A DNA stretch of 64,000 nucleotides from Dulcicalothrix desertica PCC 7102 (GCF_003991905.1 NZ_RSCL01000001.1:186001-250000), one strand, 5' to 3'; numbered from the stretch's first letter, positions 8,351 through 18,821 are shown. Numbers and translations: made by a program. Notes: generated by a model not told the origin, from the letters alone.

Positions 8351-10971
8351 AGCCAGTTTCCCACTAAAATGAATGAAGCCCAATAATAAGGACGATTATA
8401 ATCTCGGCTTGAAGATTCTTTCAAAAACTTAATTTGAGCGTTTCTTAAAGCTTCTGCTTTTGTGACTTGTCCGAGATTGAGTTGTTGGTAAAATTCAATC
8501 ATAAATTCTGCGGTAGATGCATCGTTAATTTGCCATAACGAAGCTAGGGTAGTACGGGCGCCTGCTCGAATTGCTACTCCTGCTAGTCCTAATGCTGCCC
8601 GCTTGTCTCCACTTGCTGTTTCGCAAGCACTAAGAATTAGTAATTCAATTGGCTTGGCACTTCTTTGGTAATCTAAACGCAGTAAGTTATCTAAATCTTT
8701 AACTTTTATACGTCCATTCCAATCTAAAATATAAGTTTGTTCAGGATTGGAGCTAAATTTACCGTGAGTTGCCAAGTGGACAACATTGAAATTTGTTGTA
8801 TTAATCTTGGCTTGCACGTTATTTTTAATGAATTGTTGATTTTCTAGTGTCTGATTGCGTTGTACCTTCTGCTTAATTCCTGCTAATTCTAATTCAACAT
8901 TATCAATTACTCCTAATCCTTCTTTTTTAAAGCTAGGAGCATCACTGGCGCCTGCAATTAACACATTGACGTTTGAGCTTTGTAATGGTTTAGCTTCGAG
9001 TAATTGTAAAGTCTGAGTAACGCTTACAGCATATCTTTCGACCAAATATTTGTCTCCGTCATAAAGAACAGCCATTGGAATATTTCGTAATGAACCATCT
9101 AAAACAAATACTAATGTTTTAATCTGACTTTGTTCTCGTGTAGTTGTGGCGCCAAGTTCAGCCGCAAAAGGTTTAATTAACCAGTTATATAATTGTTGTG
9201 CTTCTGCTTTGACTTGTTTTAAACTCGTGCTAGGTCGTGTTAGAGACTTTTGCAGTTGTGTTACTGCTGCATCAACTTCTTGCTCCGAGACATTTACATG
9301 AGCATAATGACGTAAATTATCTGAACCTGGTAATTTGAGTATTACCTCCAAACGGTTTTGTAAGACAATTGGATAAATAACAGCAGCATTTGAGTCTAAA
9401 TTGTCAATATTTACTTGTTTTGGTTTGGCACAAGCATCTCCAAAAAAGTTATCTAATTCTGCTAGTTGTAGCGCTTCCATTACCTGACGCGCTTGGATGA
9501 GATTACTTTTACTGGGGGAGCGCAAAAGCAATTCGACTAATTGCCGATACACTGGTTCTACACTTTCTCGGAAGGAAAACTGAACTTCTGGACTAAGAGC
9601 AATTAAATCACTGCGTAAACTACTGAGGTTATTAAATGCTTGAGTATAATATTGAATTGCTTGAAAGTTGGCGCCTTGTTGTGTTTCTGCTTGTTTTTGA
9701 AACAATCTTCCCATTTGCCACTGCCACAGGTAGCTAATATCTGGTGCATTTATACCCTGTGCCAGAGATAGTGCAGTAGTAGTAATTTTTTTTGCATTCG
9801 ACCAATCTTTGCTGCTTTCGTATAATGTGCCAAGAGTGCCAAGTGCATAAGATTCCGCACGCTGGTCTTGCAAAGTTCGAGATTGATTAATAGCTGTTTC
9901 TAATACCTGAATAATATTTTGAGAATTATCTCTTTCTTCCATCTTCATTAAACTTTGAGCAAAGTTGACGCGCGCGTAGATGGATACTCGACTTGCTGGT
10001 AATTGACTAATTGAAGCATTAACTTGATTTATTAATGGCGAAATAGATGTAAGCTCACTAGTATTAATTAACACTGCAATTTGATTGAGTTGCGCTTGAA
10101 TTTTGGTAATAGGCAAAGCTGCAAGTGCTGCGGATTTTTGATAATATTCTAAACCTTTTTGTCTGTGCTTTTGTGTGTTATCTGTATCTTTTAATGCTTC
10201 CGCTCTGTTAGCAAAAGCTATTTCAACATTTCCTAAATTGAGCAAAGCTGTACTTTGTTCTTGGGGTAAATTCAATTTTTGGGCAACACCTAAAGCAAGA
10301 GTCAAAATTTCAGTCGATTTTTCTAAATCTCCATCAAATCGGCGAATATTACCAAGATTCAGTAAACCAGATACTTTTAAGGAAGAGTCTGATTGTTCAT
10401 ATAATTGTTGCTCGGCTTGAGTTAATAATTTCTCCGCTCTACGGTAAAGCCCCAAACTTTGCAACGAATTAGCTTGATTTATCTGACTACCAACAACACT
10501 AACAGTATCACCAGAAGAAGCATAAAATTTTTGTGCCAACGTAAAGCTTGTGAATGCTGCTTCAGTTTGTCCTTGTGCTAACTGCCAATGTCCCTGACTG
10601 TTAAGAACTTGCGCGCGCACTTTATATGACTCTCGCTCAGATGGTAATTTATCTAGTAAATCTAAACTTGTGTCAATTGCTGCCTTTGCTTGCTGCCATT
10701 GTCCAAGTTTTTGCTTAACTAAAGATAATAAACTTAATACCTGAGCTTGATTAAGTTTGTTTCCCGAAGCTTGATAAATACTAACTGCCTTTTCTAACGA
10801 CTGCGCTGCTGCAAAAAATTGTCCAGCATCATAATATTTTTTACCAGACTGCACTAAAGTTAAAGCTGGCGCCAAGTTACTTTGTGGTAATGCAACTGGA
10901 ATTAATGGAATAACCAAGCTGAATATTAGTGCAAAAATACTCAACAAAATCAAGTTTAGCAGGCGCCTCAT
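8347..10971 (-). CDS. CHAT domain protease-like protein with TPR repeats
   Basis: An 874-residue protein with an N-terminal hydrophobic segment (about residues 5-28) that should direct it to the envelope. Tetratricopeptide repeats follow over about residues 35-430 (e.g. GKYYDAGQFFAAAQSLEKAV), and the C-terminal third is a CHAT (caspase-HetF-associated with TPRs) domain. The catalytic pair is present: His in HLATHGKF (about residue 735) and Cys in LSACETA (about 781). CHAT proteins are caspase-superfamily peptidases. The gene starts 3 bases after the haemagglutinin-like gene on the same strand, a coupled arrangement common in cyanobacteria, which suggests processing or sensing of that exoprotein. 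The substrate is not known. Confidence 0.92.
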   Translation of the reverse strand: MRRLLNLILLSIFALIFSLVIPLIPVALPQSNLAPALTLVQSGKKYYDAGQFFAAAQSLEKAVSIYQASGNKLNQAQVLSLLSLVKQKLGQWQQAKAAIDTSLDLLDKLPSERESYKVRAQVLNSQGHWQLAQGQTEAAFTSFTLAQKFYASSGDTVSVVGSQINQANSLQSLGLYRRAEKLLTQAEQQLYEQSDSSLKVSGLLNLGNIRRFDGDLEKSTEILTLALGVAQKLNLPQEQSTALLNLGNVEIAFANRAEALKDTDNTQKHRQKGLEYYQKSAALAALPITKIQAQLNQIAVLINTSELTSISPLINQVNASISQLPASRVSIYARVNFAQSLMKMEERDNSQNIIQVLETAINQSRTLQDQRAESYALGTLGTLYESSKDWSNAKKITTTALSLAQGINAPDISYLWQWQMGRLFQKQAETQQGANFQAIQYYTQAFNNLSSLRSDLIALSPEVQFSFRESVEPVYRQLVELLLRSPSKSNLIQARQVMEALQLAELDNFFGDACAKPKQVNIDNLDSNAAVIYPIVLQNRLEVILKLPGSDNLRHYAHVNVSEQEVDAAVTQLQKSLTRPSTSLKQVKAEAQQLYNWLIKPFAAELGATTTREQSQIKTLVFVLDGSLRNIPMAVLYDGDKYLVERYAVSVTQTLQLLEAKPLQSSNVNVLIAGASDAPSFKKEGLGVIDNVELELAGIKQKVQRNQTLENQQFIKNNVQAKINTTNFNVVHLATHGKFSSNPEQTYILDWNGRIKVKDLDNLLRLDYQRSAKPIELLILSACETASGDKRAALGLAGVAIRAGARTTLASLWQINDASTAEFMIEFYQQLNLGQVTKAEALRNAQIKFLKESSSRDYNRPYYWASFILVGNWL

Positions 10972-10974
10972 AAT

Positions 10975-11535
10975 TTACCTCCCCGTTTGGCAATTTAAAG
11001 AATGTAACCAAGTATTTTTAGGCGCCACGGTTACAGGTTTTGCCGTAAGTATTACATTACCATTTGCATCAGTTACCCAACCTTGAGCTTCAACAATTGT
11101 TGTAGATATGTCTGGTGAGGAGCGTGGTGAGTTATTAATTATTGCTGGTTTGCTTTGATATGGTTCTAATATCGACCAATCTTCCCAAGCTGCATTTGCA
11201 CTAACAATTCCATAAGGAGAAGCAGGTAAACCACCTCTACCCGTGATAGTAAATTCACTTCCAATAGAAGCTACACAAAGATTTTGGTTAACTAACCCAG
11301 AAGCATCGACTATTTCTGTGGGTAATTCTGTTATTCCCCTACTAGGGTCAGTATCAGGTGTATTGAGATTTATTTCACCATTCAACGAAGGGTTGGTTTG
11401 AGAAATGGCGGTAATCTCACTTGTTTGTAACTGACTAGGGTCTAGTTTTTGTGGGTCAGTGGTTTGCAACAACCGCTCAAGTTGTTGACGACTAAGCGGT
11501 TTTATCCCAAATATTCCAGCAGCATTAATATTCAC
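10975..11535 (-). CDS. C-terminal part of frameshifted haemagglutinin-like exoprotein
   Basis: 186 residues from the GTG at 11535, but the same frame stays open back to about 11645 and there continues the family sequence of the upstream gene (SGGDGGDIDIDAKFIVAPP, then ITANAFQG). It has the conserved family ending: DPSRGITELP, a VDASGLVNQNLC cysteine, TITGRGGLP, and an EAQGWVTDANGNVILTA block with a final Cys. It is therefore the distal portion of the gene at 11619-14672, separated by a net one-base frameshift, and not an independent gene. Whether the shift is genuine or a sequencing error cannot be decided from sequence alone. Confidence 0.85.
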   Translation of the reverse strand: MNINAAGIFGIKPLSRQQLERLLQTTDPQKLDPSQLQTSEITAISQTNPSLNGEINLNTPDTDPSRGITELPTEIVDASGLVNQNLCVASIGSEFTITGRGGLPASPYGIVSANAAWEDWSILEPYQSKPAIINNSPRSSPDISTTIVEAQGWVTDANGNVILTAKPVTVAPKNTWLHSLNCQTGR

Positions 11536-11618
11536 CTTACCACCGCTACCCTGAAAAGCATTCGCGGTGATGTCCCTGTTTTCGTTTGGAGGAGCGACGA
11601 TGAATTTGGCATCAATAT

Positions 11619-14600
11619 CTATATCACCACCATCTCCTCCTGAAGAGTTAGTTCAGCGTTGGTGGAGATTTTACCACCACGACGCAGTAGTAATAGTTCT
11701 TGCATTTTAAGGGTGATACTACCCCCAGTGTTGCTAGCGGTTTCGGCAAAAATAGCAGCTTGATTGTCTAAGGTGAGGGCGCCTGCTTCAATTTGAATAT
11801 CACCACCCTTTCCGCTACCTTGGCTATCTACAGCAATACGGGCGCCATCTCGTAAAATGATGCTTCTAGGGTCGATAAAGATATTACCACCATTGCCAGT
11901 AGAGCCTGTTTGGGTGTTGGCAAACAACCCACTATTTACTCCAGCTATAAGTATGCTGTCCCTAACGTTCAAAGTGATGTCGCCAGCTTTATTAACGCCT
12001 GTGGTACTAGTGCGGAATTTACCTCCATTAATAGTCTCTAAGCGATTCGCAGTGATTGAAATGTTACCACCAGCACCATTATTGGTGGCGCTGGAGATAG
12101 TAGCTCCATCCCGGATAATGAGTGTTGGACTATTAACGGTAATATTTCCCGCTTTTCCCGTGCCTCTAGTCGCAGTAAATAAACCACTTGGAAATCTACG
12201 AATTGCTGTAGTTCCAATTAATTGAACTGATTCTGATGCATTTACTATTAAATCTCCACCCGAACCTGTACTACGGATATCGGTACCAGCATCAATCTGC
12301 GCTCCATCTTGGAGAATAAGAATTGGGGTATTGATAGTCAACGTTTGTGCTTTTCCAGTACCTTGAGTTTGGGTAAACAAACCAGTTATACTCTGTTCAT
12401 TGGGATTATTTATTACTTGTATTGATTCAGTGGCGTTTACCGTTAACTTGCCACCGCTTCCCTCGTTTGTAGTGGCACTAGAAATAATTCCACCATCTTG
12501 AATCATCAATTTATTAGTATCAATATTTATATTTCCTGCGTTGCCTTTATTAATGGTTTCTGCTGCAATTCTTGCTTGTTTTTGGATAGTTAGGTTGGGG
12601 GTGTTAAGGGTGATGCTTCCTGCATTACCTGTACTCAAAGCTTGAGAAGATAATCCACTACCTATACCTTCAAGCAGCACCGACTCTGAAGCTTTTATTG
12701 TTAATTTTCCTCCCTGACCTCCACCAATAGTACTAGTTGAAACTTGAGCGCCGTTCTTAACTATCAGTACCGGAGTATCAACAATCAAGTCTCCGGCTTT
12801 GCCTACATTGTAAGTACTAGCAAAAAAACCAGTAGTTTGTTTGCCATCATCTGAAGTTCCATTCAATTGCACTTGTTTTGAAGCATTTACAGCTAAACGT
12901 CCTCCATTCCCACTGCCAACAGTTAAAGTAGAAATCTGCGCTCCCTTGTCAGCAAATAAATAACCAGTATTAATTGTCAGGTTGCCTGCATCACCTTTAC
13001 TAGCGGTTCCTGCAAAAATATCCGCCCCTTCAACTCGTAACAGTGGTGTGTTAATTGTTAATTCTCCCCCTTTACCTGTTGCGTAGGCGCCAGCAGTCAA
13101 CTCACTCACATTACCCGAAGCTGAAGCCCCGCGTACATGTACTGATTCCGTGGCGTTTACAATTAAACTTCCGGCATCGCCATCACTATTAGCAGTAGCA
13201 GCAATTTCTGCACCATCTTGGACAAGCAGTTTTCCTGTATTGATTATCAGGTCTCCCCCCTTGCCTTTCCCATTTGTGTTGGCTGCTAAAATACTTTCAG
13301 AGGAGCCACTAACTTCTACCAATTCAGATGCGTTGATAGTTAACTTTCCTCCATTGCCATTTCCAAACGTCGAAACCCCGACCTGTCCCCCATCCTGCAC
13401 TAATAATCGTTTGGTAGTAACAGCCAATTCTCCGCCATCTCCAGTTGAACCCCTCCGAGTTTGAGCAAATAAATCACTACCAAATTCGCGACTTTTAGTG
13501 AAACCACTTACTTTGACTTCTGATGCTGTTACCCTCAAATTTCCCGCTTTTCCTGAACCAGCAGTAGTAGTGGAAACCCTGGCGCCCTCTAAAATGCGAA
13601 ACACGGGAGCAGTAATTGTTAAGTTTCCGGCATTACCTGTTCCTGTAGTGCGTGCAACCAACTCGCTACGTTGACCAGTCGCAGATTCTCCAACTACTTC
13701 TAATATTTCTGAAGCATCTATGTTCAACTCTCCACCAACTAGCGACCCTAAAGTATTGGCTTCAATTCGCGAACCATCACTAACTGTCACATGTTTTCCA
13801 AAAACCCTAATATTACCCCCTCCTTGGTTACTAGTGCTGACAGATGCTCCGTTACGAAGGGATATATCTGCTCGTTCTATTTTTTCAGGATTGATACTCG
13901 GTTTGTTGTCATTGAAAGTTAATCCTAACCTTCCCACTGTCACACCTGCTAATTCGACTTGACCCCCTAATGCGTGAAGACCTCCGGAATCAACGACAAT
14001 TTTTCCCCCCAGTAGTAACAAGCTTTTGCCATCTGGTACTCGTAAGCCAAATAAAGGAGTTCCTGCTACGTTTAACCCTGCTTCCACCCTAGAGCGATTT
14101 TCGATTTGTTTATTATTTATCTGGTTAAAGAATAATGCATCCGGATTGACTGTTAGTAGCGCAGGGCTAGAAGGATTAGCTGCACTGAAAAAGCCTTGCT
14201 CGCCAAACTGAATTGCATTTGCCGTACTAGCAACAAATGAACCCCCAATATCCAAACGTGCATTTTGTCCAAAAATTATCCCATTGGGATTGAGTATAAA
14301 TAAATTGGCATTACCTTTTACACCTACAGTTCCCAAAATATTCGATTGGTTATTACCTGTAACTCTACCCAGAATATTATTTATACCAGGAGGATTTGAG
14401 AAATATACTCGTTGTCCATCTTGGATATTAAATTCACTAAAGCTGTGAAAAATGTTACTGCCTCGAATGGCGCCACCATCAATTTGGTCAGCAGTCGCAC
14501 CTTTGATATTTACATTCGGGGTAATTAGTGTACGTTCGGCGCCTAAAGTTTCATCTGGAATAATTTGAGCAAGGACATTATTGCAAGAAAATGTAATCGC

Positions 14601-14672
14601 CAATCCTCCGAAAAATGCGAATTTAGCTACGCGAACTGCATGTAATAAAAAATTAACTTTGCTGGTTTTCAT
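11619..14672 (-). CDS. Filamentous haemagglutinin-like (TPS-domain) exoprotein, main part
   Basis: 1017 residues. A signal peptide (residues 1-35, ending VLAQ) precedes a two-partner-secretion (TPS) haemagglutinin N-terminal domain (about 38-270; IIPDETLGAERT, GANLFHSF-like GSNIFHSF, NANLFILNPNGIIFG). A long beta-helix of imperfect repeats then follows (G-G-x-L-x-I-N-x-x-x-L-x-V-x-x-G-A-x-I). Such proteins are exported by TpsB/Omp85 transporters and sit on or leave the cell surface. The frame ends abruptly (ELTLQEEMVVI) where relatives continue SGGDGG; that continuation lies in the adjacent frame. The full gene would be 10975-14672, about 1230 residues. It heads an operon with the CHAT gene. 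Confidence 0.88.
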   Translation of the reverse strand: MKTSKVNFLLHAVRVAKFAFFGGLAITFSCNNVLAQIIPDETLGAERTLITPNVNIKGATADQIDGGAIRGSNIFHSFSEFNIQDGQRVYFSNPPGINNILGRVTGNNQSNILGTVGVKGNANLFILNPNGIIFGQNARLDIGGSFVASTANAIQFGEQGFFSAANPSSPALLTVNPDALFFNQINNKQIENRSRVEAGLNVAGTPLFGLRVPDGKSLLLLGGKIVVDSGGLHALGGQVELAGVTVGRLGLTFNDNKPSINPEKIERADISLRNGASVSTSNQGGGNIRVFGKHVTVSDGSRIEANTLGSLVGGELNIDASEILEVVGESATGQRSELVARTTGTGNAGNLTITAPVFRILEGARVSTTTAGSGKAGNLRVTASEVKVSGFTKSREFGSDLFAQTRRGSTGDGGELAVTTKRLLVQDGGQVGVSTFGNGNGGKLTINASELVEVSGSSESILAANTNGKGKGGDLIINTGKLLVQDGAEIAATANSDGDAGSLIVNATESVHVRGASASGNVSELTAGAYATGKGGELTINTPLLRVEGADIFAGTASKGDAGNLTINTGYLFADKGAQISTLTVGSGNGGRLAVNASKQVQLNGTSDDGKQTTGFFASTYNVGKAGDLIVDTPVLIVKNGAQVSTSTIGGGQGGKLTIKASESVLLEGIGSGLSSQALSTGNAGSITLNTPNLTIQKQARIAAETINKGNAGNINIDTNKLMIQDGGIISSATTNEGSGGKLTVNATESIQVINNPNEQSITGLFTQTQGTGKAQTLTINTPILILQDGAQIDAGTDIRSTGSGGDLIVNASESVQLIGTTAIRRFPSGLFTATRGTGKAGNITVNSPTLIIRDGATISSATNNGAGGNISITANRLETINGGKFRTSTTGVNKAGDITLNVRDSILIAGVNSGLFANTQTGSTGNGGNIFIDPRSIILRDGARIAVDSQGSGKGGDIQIEAGALTLDNQAAIFAETASNTGGSITLKMQELLLLRRGGKISTNAELTLQEEMVVI

Positions 14673-14844
14673 CAGTTACCTCCTTAATACTTTATGAGCA
14701 GTTATAAAAATAAAAAGTTTTGATATAGTGTTTCATAAGCTACTGGGGTACATATATTTTTTTGCTAACAAAATAATCAGCTTTAAAAATATACCTTACC
14801 AGGTTAGGAATCGATACATTAATCGGAGGAAATATAAAATTTTT

Positions 14845-15702
14845 ATGAACTTAAGTGTGATAGTACCGTGTTTTAATGCTGCGGATACCATCGCTTTTCA
14901 ATTAGAGGCATTGGCTAAACAGCAATGCTCCTTACCGTGGGAGATTATTGTTGTTGATAATGGCTCCACTGATGACACAGTAGCCATCATCAAACAATAT
15001 CAGCACCGTTTGCCTCATCTTCGTTTTGTGGAAACATCTGCTATTCAATGTGCTGCCCACGCGCGTAACGTTGGTGCAAGTGTTGCATATAGTGAAGCGC
15101 TTGCATTTTGCGATGCGGATGATGAAGTAGCTGCTTGTTGGGTGGCAGCTATGATTGAGGCACTTTCCAAGTACGACTTTGTTGCTGGTTATAATGATTA
15201 CTGGAAACTGAATCAACCGTGGGTCATTGAGTGCTGTAAATACAGAGAAGGCAATGGAGTTAATAAACATCCATATCTTCCTTATGCAGGCGCCAGTAAT
15301 CTTGGTGTTAAGCGTTCAGTTCATGAAATGGTTAGTGGTTTCGATGAAAAAATGCTTGTACTCGAAGATGTTGACTACTGCTGGAGAATTCAAGAGGCAG
15401 GGAAAACTCTTAATTCTGCAACAAATGCACTCGTTCATTTCCGCTTTCGCAACACTATAGGAGATTTGTACCATAGATATCGGAAATTAGCTGTTTACGA
15501 CGTTTTGCTCAATAAACAGCATCAAAAAGTGGGTATGCCTAAGTTGATTAAATGGCAAAGTTTCGTCAAAGACGCAGCCATTCTTCCTGTGAAATTTCTG
15601 CTTAAAGTTCATAATCGAGAAAAGTTGGTAAGGTGGTTATTAGATGTTGCCTGGTTTACTGGACATTTACAAGGTTGTATAAAGTATAAGTATCTTCCTT
15701 AA
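14845..15702 (+). CDS. Family 2 glycosyltransferase
   Basis: A 285-residue GT-A glycosyltransferase. It opens with LSVIVPCFNAADTI, followed by WEIIVVDNGSTDDT and an acceptor/metal motif FCDADDE (DxD-like), then LEDVDYCWRIQ near residue 170, the ED-containing motif of GT2 enzymes. The start ATG at 14845 is chosen because the GT2 fold begins there; a GGAGGA sequence lies 14 bases upstream, and the longer reading frame from 14728 adds only non-homologous residues. No other sugar-metabolism gene is nearby, so donor and acceptor are unknown. Confidence 0.88.
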   Translation: MNLSVIVPCFNAADTIAFQLEALAKQQCSLPWEIIVVDNGSTDDTVAIIKQYQHRLPHLRFVETSAIQCAAHARNVGASVAYSEALAFCDADDEVAACWVAAMIEALSKYDFVAGYNDYWKLNQPWVIECCKYREGNGVNKHPYLPYAGASNLGVKRSVHEMVSGFDEKMLVLEDVDYCWRIQEAGKTLNSATNALVHFRFRNTIGDLYHRYRKLAVYDVLLNKQHQKVGMPKLIKWQSFVKDAAILPVKFLLKVHNREKLVRWLLDVAWFTGHLQGCIKYKYLP

Positions 15703-15725
15703 TGCTAGGAGAATTTTGAGAGATT

Positions 15726-18029
15726 TTAATGAGTTTTGTCAAATATCTTGTATTTATATATGACCAAAAGACTTTTAACAGCTATCAATGCTAAAGCTGA
15801 AGGAACTAGGGGTATCCAACCTCCTTTTAAAATTAGTAATCCCCCACAAGTTAGATACAAGGCGCCATTTTCAATTCCTGCTCCTAGTAATATTAAATGT
15901 GGTGACATTAAACGCCAAGCTAGTACACCTCCTACTAATGACCAACTAAAAATCCATATAGTTTCTATTGGTTTTGGCAAAGACCAAATTAACGGTCGTT
16001 TATCAAGTACTGTACTGAGAATATGACTAACCATGTGTGCTTGAATTTCTACACCTGCTAGAGTTTCTTCTGTTAAATCGCCACTACTATAAGGTGTGCG
16101 CCACTGATAATCTCCAAAGCTAGGGTCTGTCGTGCCAATAAGTACTATACGATTTTTGGCTCTTTCTACATCAAACTGATTGCTGAGAATATCTCGAAGA
16201 GTTACTTTTTCGGCAATTTCTGATGACGCGCGATAGTTAAGTAATATTTGATGACCACTAGCGTTGATTTTGCGATAGCCACTGGTATTCTCTTCTAAAG
16301 GTTTAAATGTTACTTCGCCAAGTTTTAAGTAATTATCTGGTGTAAATTCTTGTTTAATTCCAGAAGAAGCTAAATAATGGGTCGCAAGTTTCCAACTAAA
16401 CGAGTATTTGCTTTGACAAGGAGATGCAGAATCCACAGCTAATATTTGGCGCCGCAAAATTCCATCGGGGTCGCGTTCTACATTATTAAATCCTTGACCA
16501 CGTTTAGGAACATATGAAGGTGGTTTGATACCTGGTTTACCATATAAGCAAATTGCAAAGAAGTTATTGCGTTTTATTTTTTGGGCTAGGGTTGGGTATT
16601 TTTCTCCTACACCTGTTTCTCTATATATATCTAAACCAATAGCTCGCGGTTGAGACTGTTCTAGTTTTGATAGTAATTGTGCTAAAGAACGCTCTGATAT
16701 AGATGCTGCTCCTCGCTCTATAACGGGTTGAGACTGAACGTCTTCGTCTGTAATGGTAACTATTAATAACCGCTTATCTACTCCTTCATAAGGGCGCCAG
16801 CGCATTAGTTGGTCGTAAGCTTGAAGTTCCCATGCTTGTAAAAAACCAAGCGCTCTAACAAAAGTAATTATACTGGTAACAGCAACACTTGTTAAAGCAA
16901 CTTGCCAAAATGGTATAGTATTGGTGTTGTGCTGTTTATCTAAATGTTTGTTAAGCCACTTTAAATCAAAAACAGCTTGATAAATAGGGTTTTTAATAAC
17001 TAAATTTTCATTGTACTTATGTACTAAACCAGAAAGACGTAATTCTAATTGCTCGTTAGAATTATTTGCAGGTATTTTTCCCTTCTGCAAAATTTGTTTA
17101 TACAGTAATAGCAAGCGTTGTGTGGAGCGCGCGTTTCTAAGAATGCGGTCACGAACTGTACGTAAATGCTCTGGTTCATCTTGAGATTCCCAATTTTCTA
17201 TAATTTGCTTTTTGACTAATTGATTTATTGACTGGGGTGTTTGCAGTTTAGATTGCTGGGAAATAAGTAAACAAAGCTTTTGGGTTAAAAACGGTTGTCC
17301 AGAAGTCCAGTACAGTACTCGTTTTAAAGCTGCTTCTGGGTTGCTGGTTTTTTCAAGCAAACCTTGCATAAAAATGTTACTTTCGTGCAGTTGAAAGCCT
17401 TTTAATTCAATGGCTCTACCGATATTAAAGGGAGTGGCATTTTCATCTTGTATCAAATCAGCAGGTGTTGCTACACCCAATAGTGCAAAAGAAAGTCTTC
17501 GATATTCTGTTTTGCTAGCTCTTTTATCGTAGCAGTTGCGGATTAAAGCAAAAAACTCATCTGTGGCAAAGCTTAAACTCAGAACGCTGTCAATTTCATC
17601 AATAAAGATAACTATATTTTGTTTAAGTTGCGTCAGTAATACCTTTTCAATAAACTCCCCTAAACGTTGCACTGGCGAAAGGTCTTCTTGTTGGCGCCAC
17701 CAACTACGACGGTCTATTTTTAGCTCAAAACCGCTTATTAATTCTTGAATAATACCCCCATACCATTGGGAAGCAGTAATTTCTTGGCTTCCAATTCCAC
17801 TTAATTCAATTTCAACACAGGCGATGTCTTGTGCTTGTAGCTTGTACATTGTACGAATGCGTAAGCTTGATTTGCCCATTTGCCGGGAATTAAGGACATA
17901 GCAATATTCGCCTGCTAACAAAGCATTGTAAAGTTCATGGTCTGCTGCACGAACAATGTAAGTAGGAGCGTCAGCAGGTAGGCTTCCTCCGGCTTGATAT
18001 TTGTAGTTGGAGTTAAAATCAGCCCTCAT
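15726..18029 (-). CDS. AAA-like ATPase (AAA_35) fused to CHASE2 sensor domain
   Basis: 767 residues. The N-terminal ~370 residues form an AAA-like STAND-type ATPase with phosphate-binding RQMGKSSL (about residues 49-56) and acidic [13 protein letters not shown], followed by a winged-helix-like region. A membrane segment (about 378-396) leads into an extracytoplasmic CHASE2 domain (about 400-680; [39 protein letters not shown]), and two or three membrane helices end the protein (about 700-760). Unlike most CHASE2 proteins there is no downstream kinase or cyclase, so the output is probably the N-terminal ATPase. It is convergent with the glycosyltransferase; function unknown. Confidence 0.88.
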   Translation of the reverse strand: MRADFNSNYKYQAGGSLPADAPTYIVRAADHELYNALLAGEYCYVLNSRQMGKSSLRIRTMYKLQAQDIACVEIELSGIGSQEITASQWYGGIIQELISGFELKIDRRSWWRQQEDLSPVQRLGEFIEKVLLTQLKQNIVIFIDEIDSVLSLSFATDEFFALIRNCYDKRASKTEYRRLSFALLGVATPADLIQDENATPFNIGRAIELKGFQLHESNIFMQGLLEKTSNPEAALKRVLYWTSGQPFLTQKLCLLISQQSKLQTPQSINQLVKKQIIENWESQDEPEHLRTVRDRILRNARSTQRLLLLYKQILQKGKIPANNSNEQLELRLSGLVHKYNENLVIKNPIYQAVFDLKWLNKHLDKQHNTNTIPFWQVALTSVAVTSIITFVRALGFLQAWELQAYDQLMRWRPYEGVDKRLLIVTITDEDVQSQPVIERGAASISERSLAQLLSKLEQSQPRAIGLDIYRETGVGEKYPTLAQKIKRNNFFAICLYGKPGIKPPSYVPKRGQGFNNVERDPDGILRRQILAVDSASPCQSKYSFSWKLATHYLASSGIKQEFTPDNYLKLGEVTFKPLEENTSGYRKINASGHQILLNYRASSEIAEKVTLRDILSNQFDVERAKNRIVLIGTTDPSFGDYQWRTPYSSGDLTEETLAGVEIQAHMVSHILSTVLDKRPLIWSLPKPIETIWIFSWSLVGGVLAWRLMSPHLILLGAGIENGALYLTCGGLLILKGGWIPLVPSALALIAVKSLLVIYKYKIFDKTH

Positions 18030-18276
18030 CTTCGATTCCCCACAAAGGCTTTATTTTTACCAAATTATATATCGTTTCAGCCCACTGGCGATATTTTCAG
18101 TGTCTTACCTGAATTTTACTGAATTTCACAGAATTACTGCTTTGTAAATCTAATTTGATACTCCTAAATTTAACTAAACACTTCAAGAATGTCTTCAAAC
18201 ATACTATTAATAGAAAGCAACATTAAAGCTTTCTTTCCCAACAATTAACACAAATCAAAAATTAAGGACTTTCTTT

Positions 18277-18693
18277 ATGTCACTTTCTACTTCTAACATT
18301 ACTAGCGTCGAACAAGAACTGTTTACCGAATTAACTGCTGAAGAAGCATCTGTAATTGAAGGAGGCGCCTACCTAATTTTACATAATGCAACTGCTGTTA
18401 AAGCAGGCGCCGACTTTGGACCAAGTAACGGAGACGACCTTAAGGTTAAAGTTAACGGCAGACAAGTCTTTGGAACTCTTGACGACGTAGATACTGGCGA
18501 AACTGCTCGTATTAACAAACGAGTATACTTCAATGGAACCGCCAAGGTTAATCTTTTTGACGGCGACCCCTGGCCCAACGATGACGACTATATGGGAGGT
18601 TTTACTGTAGGAAGCACACCAACTAACGGTACAAGAACAATGCGAGTTAGGGGTTCTGGTTCTACTTACGATGTAACTTACAGCATTGTGTAG
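18277..18693 (+). CDS. Double-glycine-leader secreted protein, probable substrate of the adjacent C39 exporter
   Basis: 138 residues with an AAGG-type ribosome-binding site (near 18264) upstream of the ATG. The first 30 residues are a typical double-glycine leader: acidic, with LFTELTAEEASVIEGG followed by AYLILHN, so cleavage after G30 would release a ~108-residue protein. The mature part is acidic and beta-rich with Gly/Asp repeats (SNGDDLKVKVNGRQVFG, VNLFDGDPWPNDDDYMGG, a GSGSTYDVTY end); the aspartate clusters are reminiscent of calcium-binding C2-like beta-sandwiches, which is inference. It is much larger than usual bacteriocins and lacks a Cys-rich core. The exporter with its C39 peptidase lies 130 bases downstream on the same strand. 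Confidence 0.8.
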   Translation: MSLSTSNITSVEQELFTELTAEEASVIEGGAYLILHNATAVKAGADFGPSNGDDLKVKVNGRQVFGTLDDVDTGETARINKRVYFNGTAKVNLFDGDPWPNDDDYMGGFTVGSTPTNGTRTMRVRGSGSTYDVTYSIV

Positions 18694-18699
18694 TCCTAA

Positions 18700-18766
18700 A
18701 AAAACCAGGTTTCTCTACGAAAATTTAGCTTTGTTAGCATAGCTTATCATCAGAAACCGGGTTTCT
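18700..18766. repeat. 67-bp paired AGAAACC palindrome unit
   Basis: Palindromes at 18700-18714 (AAAAACCAGGTTTCT) and 18752-18766 (AGAAACCGGGTTTCT) with an AT-rich spacer. It lies just after the stop of the GG-leader protein and before the exporter, so its hairpins could attenuate transcription between substrate and transporter. Confidence 0.75.
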
Positions 18767-18787
18767 TGTTTAGTGTTGTTTAGAGGT

Positions 18788-18812
18788 GGGGTTGGGTGTT
18801 AACCCAACCTAC
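18788..18812. repeat. GGTTGGGT/ACCCAACC hairpin repeat
   Basis: GTTGGGT (18791-18797) faces ACCCAAC (18802-18808) with a 4-base loop, followed by CTAC. It belongs to the (G)TAGGTTGGGT family. It ends about 10 bases before the exporter start codon, and the upstream in-frame GTG/ATG-like extension of the exporter is encoded by it. Confidence 0.65.
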
Positions 18813-18821
18813 TATTTAATT

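Noticed and set aside
8347-10971. CHAT protein as a CRISPR-associated (Craspase-like) effector
   Set aside because: No type III-E or other Cas gene is present; the neighbours are a haemagglutinin-like exoprotein and DUF928.
11857-14211. Several plus-strand reading frames of 60-120 codons
   Set aside because: They are antisense to the haemagglutinin-like gene, whose repeat structure keeps opposite frames open.
18277-18693. GG-leader protein as a lanthipeptide or other modified peptide precursor
   Set aside because: The mature part is long, lacks cysteines, and there are no modification enzymes next to it.
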